Below, one piece after another: positions 1 through 11,954 of a DNA stretch of 62,000 nucleotides (position 1 is the stretch's first letter; each line of letters starts with the position of its first letter). A model generated the notes under the pieces. It saw only the letters and a program-made list of their open reading frames with translations. It searched no databases and was not told the DNA's origin. The translations under genes were made by a program, and so were the position numbers. The stretch comes from Cryptomeria japonica (Eukaryota; Streptophyta; Pinopsida; Cupressales; Cupressaceae), in the NCBI RefSeq assembly GCF_030272615.1, contig NC_081415.1, positions 513,742,034 through 513,804,033 of the forward strand, given 5' to 3'.

Positions 1-950
1 TCTTATTTTACATACAAAATACCCCTTAGTCCATCACATAGTGTCGTAAGGGGTCATATGTGGTCATAAGGGGTCACACATGTGTTCTAAAACATGCATG
101 ACAACTTAGAAGCACATATGAACCCTTATATAATCCTAGTGTGTATGACATACGATCCCTTAAGATCACATGTAGTGTCCTAAGGGGTTGAATATGTGGT
201 CCTATGGGGTCACACATATGTTCTAACACATGCATGTCCCCTTATAAAATGCTAGTGTGTACAACATATGGTCCCTTAAGATCACATGTAGTGTCCTAAG
301 CGGTTGAATAAGTGGTCCTAACAGGTCACGCATGTCTTATAACACATGTGTGACCCCTTAGGACTACATATGACCCTTTATAACATCCTAGTGTGTACAA
401 GATACCACTTAGGATCACATAGTGTCCTATGGGATCATATGTGGTCCTAAGGGGTCATGCATGTGTTCTAAGGCATGTGTGACCCCTTAAAAAATTCTAT
501 AGTTTGTACGACACAGCCCTTTGTCCGTCACATAGTGTACTAAGGGTTCATATGTGGTCTGAAGGGGTCACACATGTGTTAACACATATGTGACCTGTTA
601 GGACCATATATGACCCATTATAACATCCTAGTGTATACAACATGTACCCCTTAAGATCACATAGTTTCCTAGAAGGGGTCATACGTGGTCGTAAGGGGTC
701 ATGCATGTGTGTTATAACATATGTGTGACCCCTTAGGACCACATATGACACCTTATAACATCATAGTGTACATACAACATACTCTTGAGGATCACATAGT
801 GTCCTAAGGGGTCATATGTTGTTCTAAAGGGTCACACACGTGTTCTAACAAATGCGTGACCCTTTAGAACCACATATGACCCCTTATAAAATCCTAGTGT
901 GTAGGACATACGATCCCTTAAGAACACATACATTAGTGTCCTAAGGGGTT
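1..950. repeat. Palindromic tandem array, copy 1 (cut by window edge)
   Basis: About seven units of 110-140 bp are visible, each marked by a variant of ATCCTAGTGTGTACGACAT (near 139, 254, 391, 502, 631, 769 and 895). Each unit holds CCTAAGGGGTCATATGTGG, a related block around GGGGTCACGCATGTG, a short TTCTAA loop, and then the reverse complement of both blocks, so it can fold into a hairpin with arms near 40 bp. The array runs into the window start. Its unit order matches the second half of the array at 17,440-19,860, so it is probably the right-hand part of a longer array inside an LTR. No coding potential. Confidence 0.9.
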
Positions 951-1445
951 GAATTGTTGGTATTTGGCATAACTGATACAGATGCAAGTGATGCAATTGA
1001 AGATGGATGACTGTACCAGTAAAGGATATAAGTCTATTTGTGATGAAGTGATTGAGATTCTATGATTAGATGACATGATCAGCTATAAAAAATGGTTGTG
1101 CTTACCGGTTAAGCCTTACCTATTGAACTCTAGGACTACAATGATTGTAGAAACATAGTTGCCATCAATGAAAATATACAACAGAGTCATCATACAATAA
1201 TCTAGTCTCTTTGCAAATCAAACATGTACCAGTTGCATCAAGCAAACAAACATTTAGTAGTCCAAATCAAATGATCAAATGCCAACACTTTCCTTATTTT
1301 CTTTCTAGTTAAAATCATGTTAGTTAATTCTTTTTTCATTGAATATCATTTGAAGGTAGTTGTCACCTTGTTAAATAAGCAGAGAATGAGTCAGTAGATA
1401 GTCTATTTAAACTGGTTCAACTGTGGTTACATTTGTCAACCACCA
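951..1445 (+). mobile_element. 3' tail of the array-bearing LTR, copy 1
   Basis: This segment between the array and the PBS-like site recurs at 19,861-21,323 (with an insertion) and at 57,351-57,827, and its last ~200 bp recur at 25,210-25,385. It probably ends at the CA of CAACCACCA, seven bases before the PBS-like motif. The LTR reading rests on position next to that motif and on copy number, because the matching LTR of this copy is not in the window. Confidence 0.6.
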
Positions 1446-1452
1446 GATTTTT

Positions 1453-1471
1453 TGTGACTCTGTTGGGGATG
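1453..1471 (+). other. Primer-binding-site-like motif, copy 1
   Basis: TGTGACTCTGTTGGGGATG follows the LTR tail after a short T-rich spacer. The same position holds TGGCGACTCAGCTAGGGATG at 21,330 and a TGCGACTC form at 57,835. The ancestral TGG start and placement fit the tRNA-primed site of Ty3/gypsy elements; plant Tat/Ogre-like elements have similar sites. The tRNA species was not determined. This copy has lost the second G of TGG. Confidence 0.6.
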
Positions 1472-3657
1472 AAACTAGAAGATTTACGAAAGCTAGTGGT
1501 TCTGGTCACTAAACCAGTACCTGGTTGTCTGCAGTAAGGACTCTACATAGAGATTTACATAAATCTTCATAGTGTGAGATTTCATAAGAGGACCTTTATT
1601 GTAGTTCCAAGCATATAGGAAATTATTCAATTTTTCCTTCTACTATAAAGGGAAGTGCAATTGAAAATAGAGTTAAGATAAAAGTAGGTTTTGCATCATG
1701 AATAAATACAATTTCATCTGGATAAAATGGAATACTATGACTAGAAACAATGAACTTAAATCAATATAGGTTTTTTGCTACAAGAGTATAGATTTTAGAG
1801 AGAATAAGATATCCTTGAACTAGAATTAAAATAAGAATGTTTTTTCTTAAAGATGTAACAGTGAGGATTAGTTTATCTAGTAAAATTTCTAGCATACCCT
1901 GATATTTCCATACAGATATGGAATAATCTCAACCAACTTTTACACAACAAATCTTTAGATGCACAAATGATTTTTTCTAGCTTCTTTATATTAACAAGGC
2001 AAGCATGTATTCAAATAGTAAGATCTCTGAATTCCTTTCATAACTGAGACATAAGCATAGAATATTATTCCAAGGACATTGTAGATTTCACCTCCTCACC
2101 TAAGCTTATAGTATGCCACCCCCAAAATAGGAGGCAATCATGGAGATCGGGTACACACATGCAACTAACTAGAAAATGGAAGAGACAATATACAAAAACA
2201 CACACATATACATGTAGATAGATTTGAACAAGGGATGAAATATGCATAATAACCATCTCGTGTTTTAAAGAGGGTAATACAAGTGTCCCTCATAGTAATG
2301 GGGTTGATAGATACATAATGTTAATCATCATATTTTCAGCACTTCTAGCTAGCAACTCCTCACTCATGTATCACCAAAATTTGTAAACAAATACAACTTA
2401 CTCATACCCATCCACTCCCATGGAGTGAAACAAATGCCAAAGTGGTTCTCCCTTTCTTAATCTCATACGCAAGTTGCTCTCAATAAGATAGGGAGCCAAC
2501 CCAACACAACTATCCACATAAATTATAAAGGTTATACATTTTGTAAACATGTACTTAAGACATATTCTTGCATTTTTAAATAAATAAGAATTTAAATCCC
2601 ACCTCAATAAGAAAATCAAATAAAATATCAATACTTTACAAGTACACTCATATCTCATACATGATATTTCATAATGCACATTATCATTATGAGACTCTAT
2701 CCCCTCCATATAGGCTGAGTCTGGACACACATGGATAAATCATGTAGGATCTTTTGGTTATGTCCAATTTTTAGGGGACATAGAAGACTATTTCTATGGA
2801 CTCCAATTCAAATTTTATTCAAACCATTCAAGATTAAATAGCCAAAAAGATAAATATAAATAATCATTTACACACATATTCATAGATAATTCAATATGTA
2901 ACTGCATTCATAAACTTATTTTCGTTTAAGATAACCACACTCTTTAACTCTTACCATTTGGTAATGATGAAGAATTTCATTTAATTCATTAGGAAAAAAT
3001 CATCACAATAATCACTAAAATAGATAGTTAAACATCCACATCAATTGTTACCTATTCAACGCTTAGTGTATCATGTCGAGGTTTAAATTAAACATATACA
3101 ATAAAAGTGATAATTAATTATTCAATGCACTAATTAACTAATCCAGAATTTATGATTCAATTCAATCTCGATAAGTAATCATTATTCATTATTTAAAATT
3201 AAAAAAAAAGTATATATCAAGGATCATTGTATTAATATAATCAAAATATGTGGTTTTCTCAATACCACTTTAAATACAAAATAATGGAATTTAAGGAAAC
3301 CAATTCAATATGCAAATCATCTAATCATTGTAGTGTCATGAGTTGGTTCAAATAAAGGAAGGCCTTTGTGTTGATTATGATAGTGATTTGTTCTATGAGG
3401 TTGGAATTACCATAGAAAAAAAATAGCATTCAATTCGTCAACTCTCCTAAATGACTTGTTCTATGGTAGGTCAATATAATCAATATCTACATCTAGTACA
3501 AGCTCAAGAATTGTGTGAACCAAACTATGAAGAGGAAACAAGAACCAATTAAGGTGGTATTATCTCCTATATGAAATTTTAGTAACAATTTAAGAGTTGT
3601 TGATTAAAATGAATCGCACTTAATTCTCTAAAAAATTATTATTCTTAGGTAGAAATG
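1472..3657. mobile_element. Non-coding interior of copy 1
   Basis: Apart from small indels, this 2.2-kb AT-rich stretch is colinear with 57,854-60,009, differing at roughly 6% of positions in the part compared by eye (about 290 bp). No reading frame of note occurs on either strand and no retrotransposon domain was seen. It diverges from copy 2 about 60 bp after the PBS-like site, so copies 1 and 3 form a sub-family separate from copy 2. The segment 3240-3657 also has a diverged paralogue at 11,240-11,640. Confidence 0.65.
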
Positions 3658-3672
3658 AACTTCAATACACAT
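3658..3672. repeat. LINE target-site duplication, left
   Basis: AACTTCAATACACAT here pairs with AACTTTAGTAGACAT at 9990-10,004 (12 of 15 identical). The uninterrupted paralogue at 11,650 reads AACTTCATTAGACAT, so the site existed once before insertion. The length suits L1 target-primed insertion. Confidence 0.6.
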
Positions 3673-3747
3673 GTTGATGATGGAATTGAGGATGGCTCTA
3701 TGTTTGCATGGGTATCATGCTAGGGCCGACGTTCCCTAGCTCGTGTC

Positions 3748-5102
3748 TTGTGCTTTGCTTGCTTCATTCTGGGTGGAGGGGGGTTTCTTGCTTGCTGGGG
3801 GTTGGTTTTTGCTTGCTCATGGTCAGATATTTTGGGTTGTCGTAGAACCTTTTTGCAACCCTATTCTGTTTCTTCTACTCTAGGTTGTCATTGGGGGTGT
3901 GCAGGGTTTTGGGATTGGTTTTTTTTGCCCCTTCTTTTTTCATTTTTTGTTATTTTCTCTGGGTCCATGGAGATTAGAGGATTATCCTCTTCTCAGATGA
4001 TCTCTGGAGATCTGGATATGGCAGATCTGTCTCATTTGATTCATGCATGTGGAAAGGAACACATTAGTAATTCCCAATCAGTGGTAAGCATCTCTTCTTT
4101 GAAAGAGCCTTTTTCCATGAAAAATATGAATGGTTGTTTGTAGATATCCCAAGATCATCCAGTTCTAGTTATTCAACATGAGAAAATTTTGGAGGATGTT
4201 GAATATTGGTGTAATCATGCTCTCATATGCAAATTTATTGGTCTTCGCCTCTGTATACCCGTTTTAGAGTCTTGGACATGTCATGTCTGCAATCCTGAAG
4301 AAGATATGGTGCTTCTTATGGCACCCAATAACTATTTTCTAGTTATTTGTTCTAACCCGGTAGACAAGAACAAGGCTTTTGAGGGTGGCCCTTATTTTTT
4401 CCAACTTGGAAGATAGGAAGAATTATGCTGAGGATCTTCCCTCTCATGTGCTCGTGTGGATCCGATTGTCGAGGCTTCCACTGGAATTCTGGAGAGAAGA
4501 GATTCTTCACTCAATCTCACTACTTCTTGGTAAACTTGTGGGTTTGTCTTCACAAACTCAAGATCAATAGGTAATTTCCTACACTCGTATATGTGTAAAA
4601 TTTGATTTAAATAATCATTTGCCAGACTTTGAAAATCTATTTGGGGACATCTTCTTGGATCCAATAGCTAGACTATGAGACCCTGCCATTTAGATGCAGA
4701 ATTTTTTATGAATATGGTCACTTACAATGGCGATATCCCATAAACAAATCTTCTAAATTGGACATTTTTGATCCTCGTCACTCTGTTCTGGGAGAAGATA
4801 AGGGGAAAGTTCCTATGCCTAATGGCCCTACGGATAAAGATGGCTTCATTCCAGTCAAACCTCAAAATAAAGGCAAAGGAAAGAAGATAACCTAGTTGGA
4901 TAGGAAAAATGATGTCACCCTAAATAGGTTTGATGTTCTAGATGATCTGGTCCAAGAGGAAGGAGTTCCAGTTGAAATGTCTTTGGGTGCCCAATTGATA
5001 CATAAGGTGTTGGATGGGGATTCTAAGAAAGAGGGTTTGGCCCTATCTTTGGAGAATCAACAAGATGCTCAAATGGTTATGGATTTTCCTTCCCATGTTT
5101 AG
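3748..5102 (+). pseudogene. LINE ORF1 (DUF4283/gag-like), broken
   Basis: The conceptual product resembles plant L1 ORF1 proteins, which coat LINE RNA. The central part (about 4189-4650) shows the DUF4283 pattern: WCNHALICKFIG, a W-x5-NPEED stretch, then NNYFLVICS, GGPYFF, VWIRLSRLPLEFW and a GLSSQT turn. A basic linker containing KGKGKK and NRFDVL near 4870-4940 is typical of the C-terminal tail of these ORF1s. The coding signal runs through all three frames (3748 and 4189 share one, 4379 and 4896 lie in others), with several TAG/TAA stops, so no full protein can be made. The start at 3748 is only the first ATG of an open stretch. Confidence 0.75.
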
Positions 5103-5381
5103 GATAATAGAGATCTTAGTGGGTCATAGGTCCCTGGAGGTGTAGCGGTCATGGAATCTACTCCTTCCACTATAGTGGCCTCAGATTTTGTGAAGAGTAA
5201 CAAAGCCCTGCCTATTTTATGCTTGTAGCAGAACATGGTCAAAAAGGGTTCTTTAGACAAACCTTTGAGGAGTGGACGGAAAACAAAAAATTGATTAGGA
5301 AAGGGTTAAGCTTATTGGTGATACTTTGGTTGAGTCAAGGTCTATGAAGCCCATTCATTCCCACTTATCTCAACCATATAA

Positions 5382-6100
5382 ATGATTGTTCTCTCATGGA
5401 ATGTAAGGGGGTTGAACAAAATTCCTAGACAGAAGGTTGTTCACAGATTAATTGACTCTGTGTCTCCTAATGTTGTCTTTATTCAGGAAACCAAGCTTTT
5501 AGTGGATGATTTGGCCAGTTGTTCTTTGCATGTCTAGCCCCAGGGCCTTTGGCAGGGAGTGAGCTCTCATGGTAGTTTAGGGGTTGCTTATTTTTGGAAC
5601 CCGAGGAAAGTTTCCCCTTTGGGGTGGTTTCTAGCAGGTCTTCCATTTCTATGGTCGTTTCTAGCTTTGAGACTGGAGAAAGATGCCTATTCTCTAATAT
5701 TTATGCTCCTACTAATCTTGTGGGTAAGTCACATCTTTGGGCTCACATCAATCTTGTTTGGTCTCAAGATCCTTTTCTCCCCTGGATTTTCACTGACTAG
5801 TTTGGAGGAAAAGCGAGGTGGGTTATTTAGGCTTGATCCTTCCTCAAATTTACTCAAGGATAATATTGGTCTCCTGAATCTCATTGATGTGAAGCCAATT
5901 AATGGTTTCTTTACATGGAATAATAGGAGGAGTGGTGTTGAGGCTATCTCTAAAAGGCTTGATATATTTTTGGTTTCCTTCTATTGCATGGATGATAAGT
6001 GGTCCACCAGTTCAGAAATTCTTGATTGGAGGGGTTTTGATCATTGACCTATTAAGCTTTCTATTACGTCTTTTAGAATCTTGAAAAACCCCTCTTCAAA
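5382..6100 (+). pseudogene. LINE ORF2 endonuclease domain, broken
   Basis: This is the start of ORF2, an apurinic-type endonuclease that nicks target DNA in L1 elements. From ATG 5382 the product begins MIVLSWNVRGLN, followed by VVFIQETK, both signatures of the exonuclease-endonuclease-phosphatase fold. NIYAPTN (near 5700) lies in another frame, so a frameshift separates it from the N-terminus. NGFFTWNNRR and a closing GFDH (near 6040) match the C-terminal catalytic end. A TAG interrupts the frame near 5535, and the GDFN core expected near 5800 is not recognisable. Confidence 0.8.
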
Positions 6101-6129
6101 ATTCCAATTGATGTGTTTTTGTGATTAGT

Positions 6130-8340
6130 CATTGAAGAATCTTATGGTTGATTGGTGGTATGAAGGGGTGCCTACCCACGGGCTGACTATGTACACCTTT
6201 GGGAAGAGATTGTACAACGTGTGAAATACAGGCTGAAGAGGTGGAATAAACAATGTCAGCATAAACACAAGATGGAAGCTCAATCCAAGTTGGATGAGGT
6301 TACATGTCAAATTAGGGATCAAGGGATTATTGTGGAACTTAGTTTTGCCAAGTCCCTTGCTCTTGAGGCCTTAGAAGAGTGGGACTTGCGTGAGTAGATT
6401 TTCTAGAAACAAAGGTCTCGTGTGAATTGGCTCCAAGAAGGTGATAGAAACACAACTTTTTTTCATAATTTTGTTGAGGCTCGAAGGTATGGTAGCTCTA
6501 TTACCTCTCTCATATCATCATAAGGGGTTCATCTTTCATCTAAAGAAGAAATTTCTAGGGAAGCTATCAGTTATTTTTCTAATTCATCTACCAAAGAGGA
6601 TCTTGATGCTATGGTAGAAGAGAGGGCCATCTTGAACTGTATTCCCCCTCTTGTCTCTGTTGAAATGAATTATGATCTCTTGTGCCCCATTTTGTTGTCT
6701 GAACTTGAGGGTGTTGTGTTTCAAATAAAAAAAGTCAAGGCTCTTGGCCCCGACGGGTTCCCTATTGAGTTTTTTTAGGAATTTTGGGAGATTATAAAGT
6801 ATGATCTTCTAGATGTGGTTTAGGAATCTCATAGGAATAAACAAAGGCTCAAATATATGAATTATACCTTCTTGGCTCACATTCCTAAGAAGAGGGGGAT
6901 AATAATTTGTATTAGTACAAGCCTATTACTTTATGTAATGTTGTCTACAAGATAATCGCTAAATTCATTGCTAAACGACTCAAACCTCTGCTCTGCACTT
7001 TGGTTTCTAAGGAGCAAGGTGGTTTCACTGATTGAAGATAGATCCTTGATGGATTTGTGATAGCAATGGAGGCTATTCATTCGATGGCTTCCTCTAAGGA
7101 GAAGGCTATGTTTATTAAACTTGACATGGCCAAAGCTTATTATAGGGTGAGTTGGGATTTCTTACAGAAGATCATTTTGGCTTTTGGTTTTGGATAAGAG
7201 TAGGTGAATTGGGTTCTTAGTTGTGTGAATTCTACCTCCTTCTCAGTTCTTATTAGTGGGGAACCCTCAGAATTGTTTAGCACTTCGTGGGGGCTTCAGT
7301 AAGGGGACCCCTTATCTCCCTATTTATTTATTCTCATGGCTAAAGGTCTTGGCAGATTTCTCACTTTCGAGGTGAGACATGGTCTTATTCAGGGCTAGAG
7401 TTGGAGCAACACTTTACCTCCCTACTTTCATCTTCATTTTGTGGATGACATAGGTTTGGTGGGCAGGGCCTGAATCAATGAGGCTGTGAATTTCAACAAA
7501 GCTTTGGATATCTATTGCAAGGCCTTTGGTTAGAAAATTAATGAAGATAAATCATCCATATATTTCTTCAATAGTCATCGGCTTATTCAGTAAAGGATTT
7601 CTAGGATCCTCAGATTTTAGATGAGGTGCATTCCTTTGTTGTACCTTAGGATTCCTTGAGATTTGGGGGTTCAACGCGAAGATTTTTGGCAAGGAATTTT
7701 GGATAAATTTCATTGCAAGGTTAATCATTGGACTTACAGGTGGTTATCCTCTATTAGAAGAGTTATTCTTCTGAAGACTATGGTGCAAGCGCTTCCCATT
7801 AGTAGGTGTTTTGTGTAGGCTCCCCCCTCCAACTTTGTGAGAGAGTTTGATGCTCTTTCCCGCCAATTTATTTGGTCTGGTAGTTTTCTTTCTTCTAAGT
7901 GGAGTTTAGTTAAATGGGACTATATTTGTAGACTGAGACATGTTGGGGGTCTTCACCTCAGATAAATTTCTTTGGTTAGCAATACCTTGACGAGTAAGTT
8001 GTATTGGAGGTGGTGTAATAGTCAGGATCAGTATTGGGCCAAGATTTTAACCCACAAGTATCTGCCTGGTGGTAATGATCATGAGGTGTCTCATCTTAGT
8101 TTAGTGGGCAGGGGCTCTTGTATTTGGGATACTCTTAAAAAAGGTGCCCAACCTTTTAAGGATAACCTTTTCTATATTCATAATAGAGGCTTTGAAGCTC
8201 TTTTTTGGCATGACTCTTGGGATGGTCACTCTCCTATTCTATCTAGTTATCTACAGCTTCAGCCTCTTTGCAACATTTTTACTGATGCTAGATGGGTTAA
8301 GGTGGAGAATTTTTAAATGGTTAGGCACATTGGACAGGTT
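6130..8340 (+). pseudogene. LINE ORF2 reverse transcriptase domain, broken
   Basis: Reverse transcriptase region of ORF2. Landmarks in order: ALGPDGFPIEFF (near 6740), ITLCNVVYKIIAKFIAKRL (6930-6985), EQGGF (7014), FIKLDMAKAYYRV (7110-7150), GDPLSPYLF (7310) and the catalytic FVDD box (near 7440). The thumb-like downstream part (7730-8300) includes IWSGSF and a W-rich stretch typical of plant L1s. Many conserved Gln and Trp positions are stops: the codon before GDPLSP is TAA, and TAG or TGA occur near 6776, 6823 and 7034. At least one frameshift separates this from the endonuclease. It cannot encode an active polymerase. Confidence 0.85.
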
Positions 8341-8499
8341 GAGATGACTTTCTGGAAGGATCCTCTACAATGGCCCTTTGGTGGCTCAAATGAAGAACAT
8401 GTGATGCTAGTTAATATCTTGAAGGGTAGGTTATGTAGTTCCCTATAGGAGAGAGATATTTTCGCTTGGGGTCCTAACCCAAAAGGCAAGTGTTCTATT

Positions 8500-8830
8500 T
8501 CTGAAGGTTATGCTCAGCTTGATAGGCAATTGCATCGCTTGACGGATGCTCTCTGGTGGAAGAAGATTTGGAATAGCTTCTCTTGGCCGAAATGTTATTT
8601 TTTCTTATGGTTCGTTTCTTAGAGGAAATGCCTCATATGGGAGAATCTTCATAAGAGAGGCTTCGAAAGACCATCTATCTATTATCTTTGTATGCATAAT
8701 GAGGAAGACTGCCCCCACTTGTTTTTTATATGCCCTTTCTCTATAGAGATTTGGCACAAGTGGTGGGAGGCTCGGCAACATGCTTGTTTTCATGCTACCT
8801 CCTTAATTGACTTTTGAGATAGGTTGGGTA
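8500..8830 (+). pseudogene. LINE ORF2 zinc-finger-like C-terminal region
   Basis: Between the reverse transcriptase and RNase H regions, one frame reads WNSFSWPKCYFFLWF and later EDCPHLFFICPFS, then IWHKWW. This is the pattern of the zf-RVT domain near the end of plant L1 ORF2: the cysteines and histidine of C-x2-C and H-x3-C type sit before a W-rich segment. One stop (TAG) and a possible frame change near 8620 break it. Confidence 0.6.
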
Positions 8831-9054
8831 GACCCCCAGCGAAGACCTCTTTTCTTCAAGTGGCCTAGGCTATTAGACTTATTATCTAGAATCTGTGGCT
8901 CGAAAGGAATCGAAGGGTCTTTTGTGATTCACATGTAGGGAGTCCTCATCTGTGGCAAAAGATAGTTAATAGGCTTCATGAGAAAATCTCGACTAAGTGC
9001 AATTTGTTTGAAAATGTTGATCTAGGTGATTATGCAATTGTAAGGAATCTATAA

Positions 9055-9657
9055 TTGAAAAACATTAAAATGGACCGTGCTACTGGAAATAGATCTCAAC
9101 ATGTGAAGCAATGGATAAGTAGAGATGGAAAGTGGATTCCCCCTCCTATGGGAATCTTAAAAATTAATACGGATGGCTCTTCCTATGGGAATCCTGGACA
9201 TGTAGGTATTGGAGGTATAGGTAGAGGTGATGATGGTTGTGCAGCTTTTTTCTTCTCTATTTATATTGGGAAACACTCTAACAATCTTATGGAGGCCCTA
9301 GGTATTAAGATTGTTGTTCAGCGAGATTGTTCTTTAGGATGGAGGACGATTATTTGTCAGTCAGATTCTCAGTTTGATGTGGACATGTTGAATAAATAAA
9401 ATTTGAATGATGTGAGTTGGCAATTATCTTTTGTGGTCAAATAGATTTTACAACTATGTAACATATTGGAGTTTGTCTCCTCTTGTCATATTCCTAGGGA
9501 GTGGAATAGAATGGTTGATTGTTTGGCCAAGTGGGATTCAGAGTGTGTTGACGGTTGGGATTTTAGTGGAAGGGATGGTCTACCTCCTAACTATCTTGAA
9601 AGTTTAGATAGGTTAATGCTAGAAGACATGATGATGCAAGAGCACCCATTGGTGTAG
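9055..9657 (+). pseudogene. LINE-encoded RNase H domain, broken by two stops
   Basis: A type I RNase H domain at the end of ORF2, which would degrade RNA in RNA-DNA hybrids. One reading frame holds the whole fold: the first Asp in ILKINTDGSS, G-rich strands, the Glu in NNLMEALGIK, the second Asp in CQSDSQFD, and the last Asp in NRMVDCLAKW. All four acidic residues survive, but two stops interrupt (TAA after DMLNK at 9397-9399 and TAG near 9442). Plant L1 lineages are known to have acquired such a domain. It stays in one frame for 600 bp while the rest of ORF2 is frameshifted, which may be chance. Confidence 0.8.
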
Positions 9658-9989
9658 GATCAATTTCCCTTTTATGTTTGTTTGCTTTTCATTATCATTT
9701 TTGAGGCCCTTTGAAGCTCTAGATGAGCCTAGTTTTTGGTGTAATTCCAAAGTAGATGGCCTTTGGCTCCACTTTGTGCCATGTCATCTTTTTGAGGGCT
9801 TTCCAAAAAATGTGTTCTTTGGAAATCCGATGGTCAGATCTAATGCTATGGTCTCTGGATTTTGTAGTGGTGGTGATGGGGTTTCGTAGGATCCTTTTAG
9901 ATTATGTTGCTATTTTGGTGGGCCTAAGGCTGAAACTTTTTATTTTTGTGATTTCTGAATAAATCTTTACCCATTTTTCAAACAAAAAA

Positions 9990-10210
9990 AACTTTAGTAG
10001 ACATATAATTCATTGGACTTTATTCAAGAGAATTGCAATGGCCATATCTAGGATGTCTAATTAGCCTCCTTCAAGGTCTATAAGATTCTATCTTATCTCA
10101 TATATTTATTTTAAAGATACGTTGAAAGGAGAGAAAATATTTAAATTTTGAATCTTAATTTCACTCTTTAGTATATCAAGATTAAACCAAGTCAATCTTA
10201 TAGTAAATAA
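9990..10210. mobile_element. Copy 1 interior resumed after the LINE
   Basis: This stretch continues the sequence interrupted at 3657. It aligns with 11,640-11,860, where the two halves are joined without a LINE. AT-rich and non-coding. The first 15 bases are the right-hand target duplication. Confidence 0.6.
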
Positions 10211-11239
10211 AAATGAATGTAAAAATAAAATTAATAATTTTAAAATATTAAAGATAACGAATAAAATTTAAATAAATAAAAATACATCAATTCAAAAAAT
10301 GTGTACTAATACACAACCTTAGTCAACCTTTTGATAAATACATTTAGAAAATTATTAGTGGAACTCAAACAATTGTGGAGAGTACATGTAGCACTATCTT
10401 ACACTTATAGGTAAAAATCACAGGGGCTTCACTTAGTGAACCTAGGTTATATCAGATGCATTCATGGCATACTAAAGAATTCCCATATTTTCAAAAAAAT
10501 ATTGCCCTAAACTCCTTTTTTGGAATTATCCTAGACAAACATTTGAATTAAAAAGTGTCTCATCATTTTTCAACATCACAAGATTATCTAACTACTTTTT
10601 TATGCAAGTTGTTGTCGGGATGATTTTCCTTAGAAAAGCATCAATTGTGTCATGTCTACAACAAATTCCTTTCTATAAACCACATTCAAGCATATATCAC
10701 TATGTGATTTATCAAACATCGTGCTTATGAAAATGATTGATTTGAATTTCTTTTGAGTTATGCCAATGAAAGCTCTCAAAATATATTGAAAAATTAACAT
10801 ATGTTAAATAAATGTAAAATATTAAATTTTGGAATCACTAGCCAAAATAGACTACTAAAATATTTAAACAATCACCGGTAAATAAATAAAAGGGTTAAAA
10901 GATAGAAGAGAGGGACTCAAGAGAAAAGGTTCCTTGTTTAAGTGGGACAATACTCACCTAATTGGTTGTTGACACTTATCCCTTCATTTTACATTTATAA
11001 CCGAAGAACATGGAACCCATGGTGAATACAATTTTATGTCACTTGCCACAATGAATTGCTTACTCTTAGATCCAAGGGTCAATTGAAAGTGTTTCACTAT
11101 TGAGTATTTTTTTGCCATGAATGGATTACTCTTTGAATTGAACATTCATCCAAAGTGATTCTCTCTTATGTAGTTACACAACTACTATATGTATTGGTGA
11201 AATTGGAAAAAATAAAACAAAAAAAAATCATCAAGCTCT
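10211..11239. other. AT-rich stretch, nothing recognised
   Basis: No sizeable reading frame, retrotransposon domain, tandem repeat or LTR landmark was seen. It may be a diverged part of the copy 1 family, since related sequence lies on both sides. Confidence 0.5.
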
Positions 11240-11890
11240 CACTACCTCTTTAAATATTCAATGATGGAACTCAAGGTAACTAATTCATCTTGCAAAGTAT
11301 GCAATCATCACAGCATCATGTATTCATTGGGGTCAAGGAAGGTCAGTGTTTTGATTATGCTAGTGACTTGTTCTATGAGGTTGGAATTATCCTAGACAAA
11401 AATAGAAATAGCATCAAATTTCTCTTGAGTCTCCAAAACTGAATTATTATATGGTCCTAGCTCAATCCCATTGCCATCTACATCTCTAGTACAAGGTGAG
11501 GCCTAGTGTGAAACTATGGAGAAGAAATGAGTCTTAGAGAAGATATTATTCTCTCTAGTATTAAATTTTAATGACAATAAGAGTTGTCAATTAAAATGAA
11601 CTAGATTTCCTTCAAAAAATTATTACTCTTAGATAGACATCAACTTCATTAGACATATATGTCATTCATTTAGTCAAGAGAATTGCAATGACTATATCTA
11701 GGATGTCTAGTTAGCTTTGAAGGTCTGTGAGATTTTCTTATGACATTTTTATTTTAAAAGTATATTGAAAGGGAAAAAATATTTAAATTTAAATTTTAAT
11801 ATCATTCATGACCAAGTCAATCTTATACCATGTGATCACAACTTATAAAGTATCCAACAAATATAATAAAATTTTAGAAAAATAATAAAT
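11240..11890. repeat. Uninterrupted paralogue of the LINE target region
   Basis: 11,240-11,650 aligns with 3240-3672, and 11,650-11,860 aligns with 9990-10,200, so this copy bridges the LINE insertion point. Shared landmarks are the stretch around CTTGTTCTATGAGGTTGGAAT (11,370) and TCAAGAGAATTGCAATG (11,672). It is clearly more diverged from copy 1 than copy 3 is. Non-coding. Confidence 0.7.
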
Positions 11891-11954
11891 ACATCAATTC
11901 CTAAAAAGGCATCAATTGGGTTGTGGACTACGATCATCCCTGATGTAAATATTA

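Larger units (their letters stand above)
3673..9989 (+). mobile_element. L1-type LINE with RNase H domain, decayed
   Basis: A 6.3-kb non-LTR retrotransposon: an ORF1 with a DUF4283-like RNA-binding region, then an ORF2 with endonuclease, reverse transcriptase, a zinc-finger-like C-terminus and RNase H, ending in a short A run (9984-9990). It is close to full length but dead: both ORFs carry many in-frame stops and several frameshifts. Boundaries come from the diverged 15-bp target duplication and from the paralogous empty site near 11,650. Its first ~75 bp also occur at 60,025-60,098 in the same context, which suggests that insertion preceded the duplication that gave copies 1 and 3. Confidence 0.85.
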
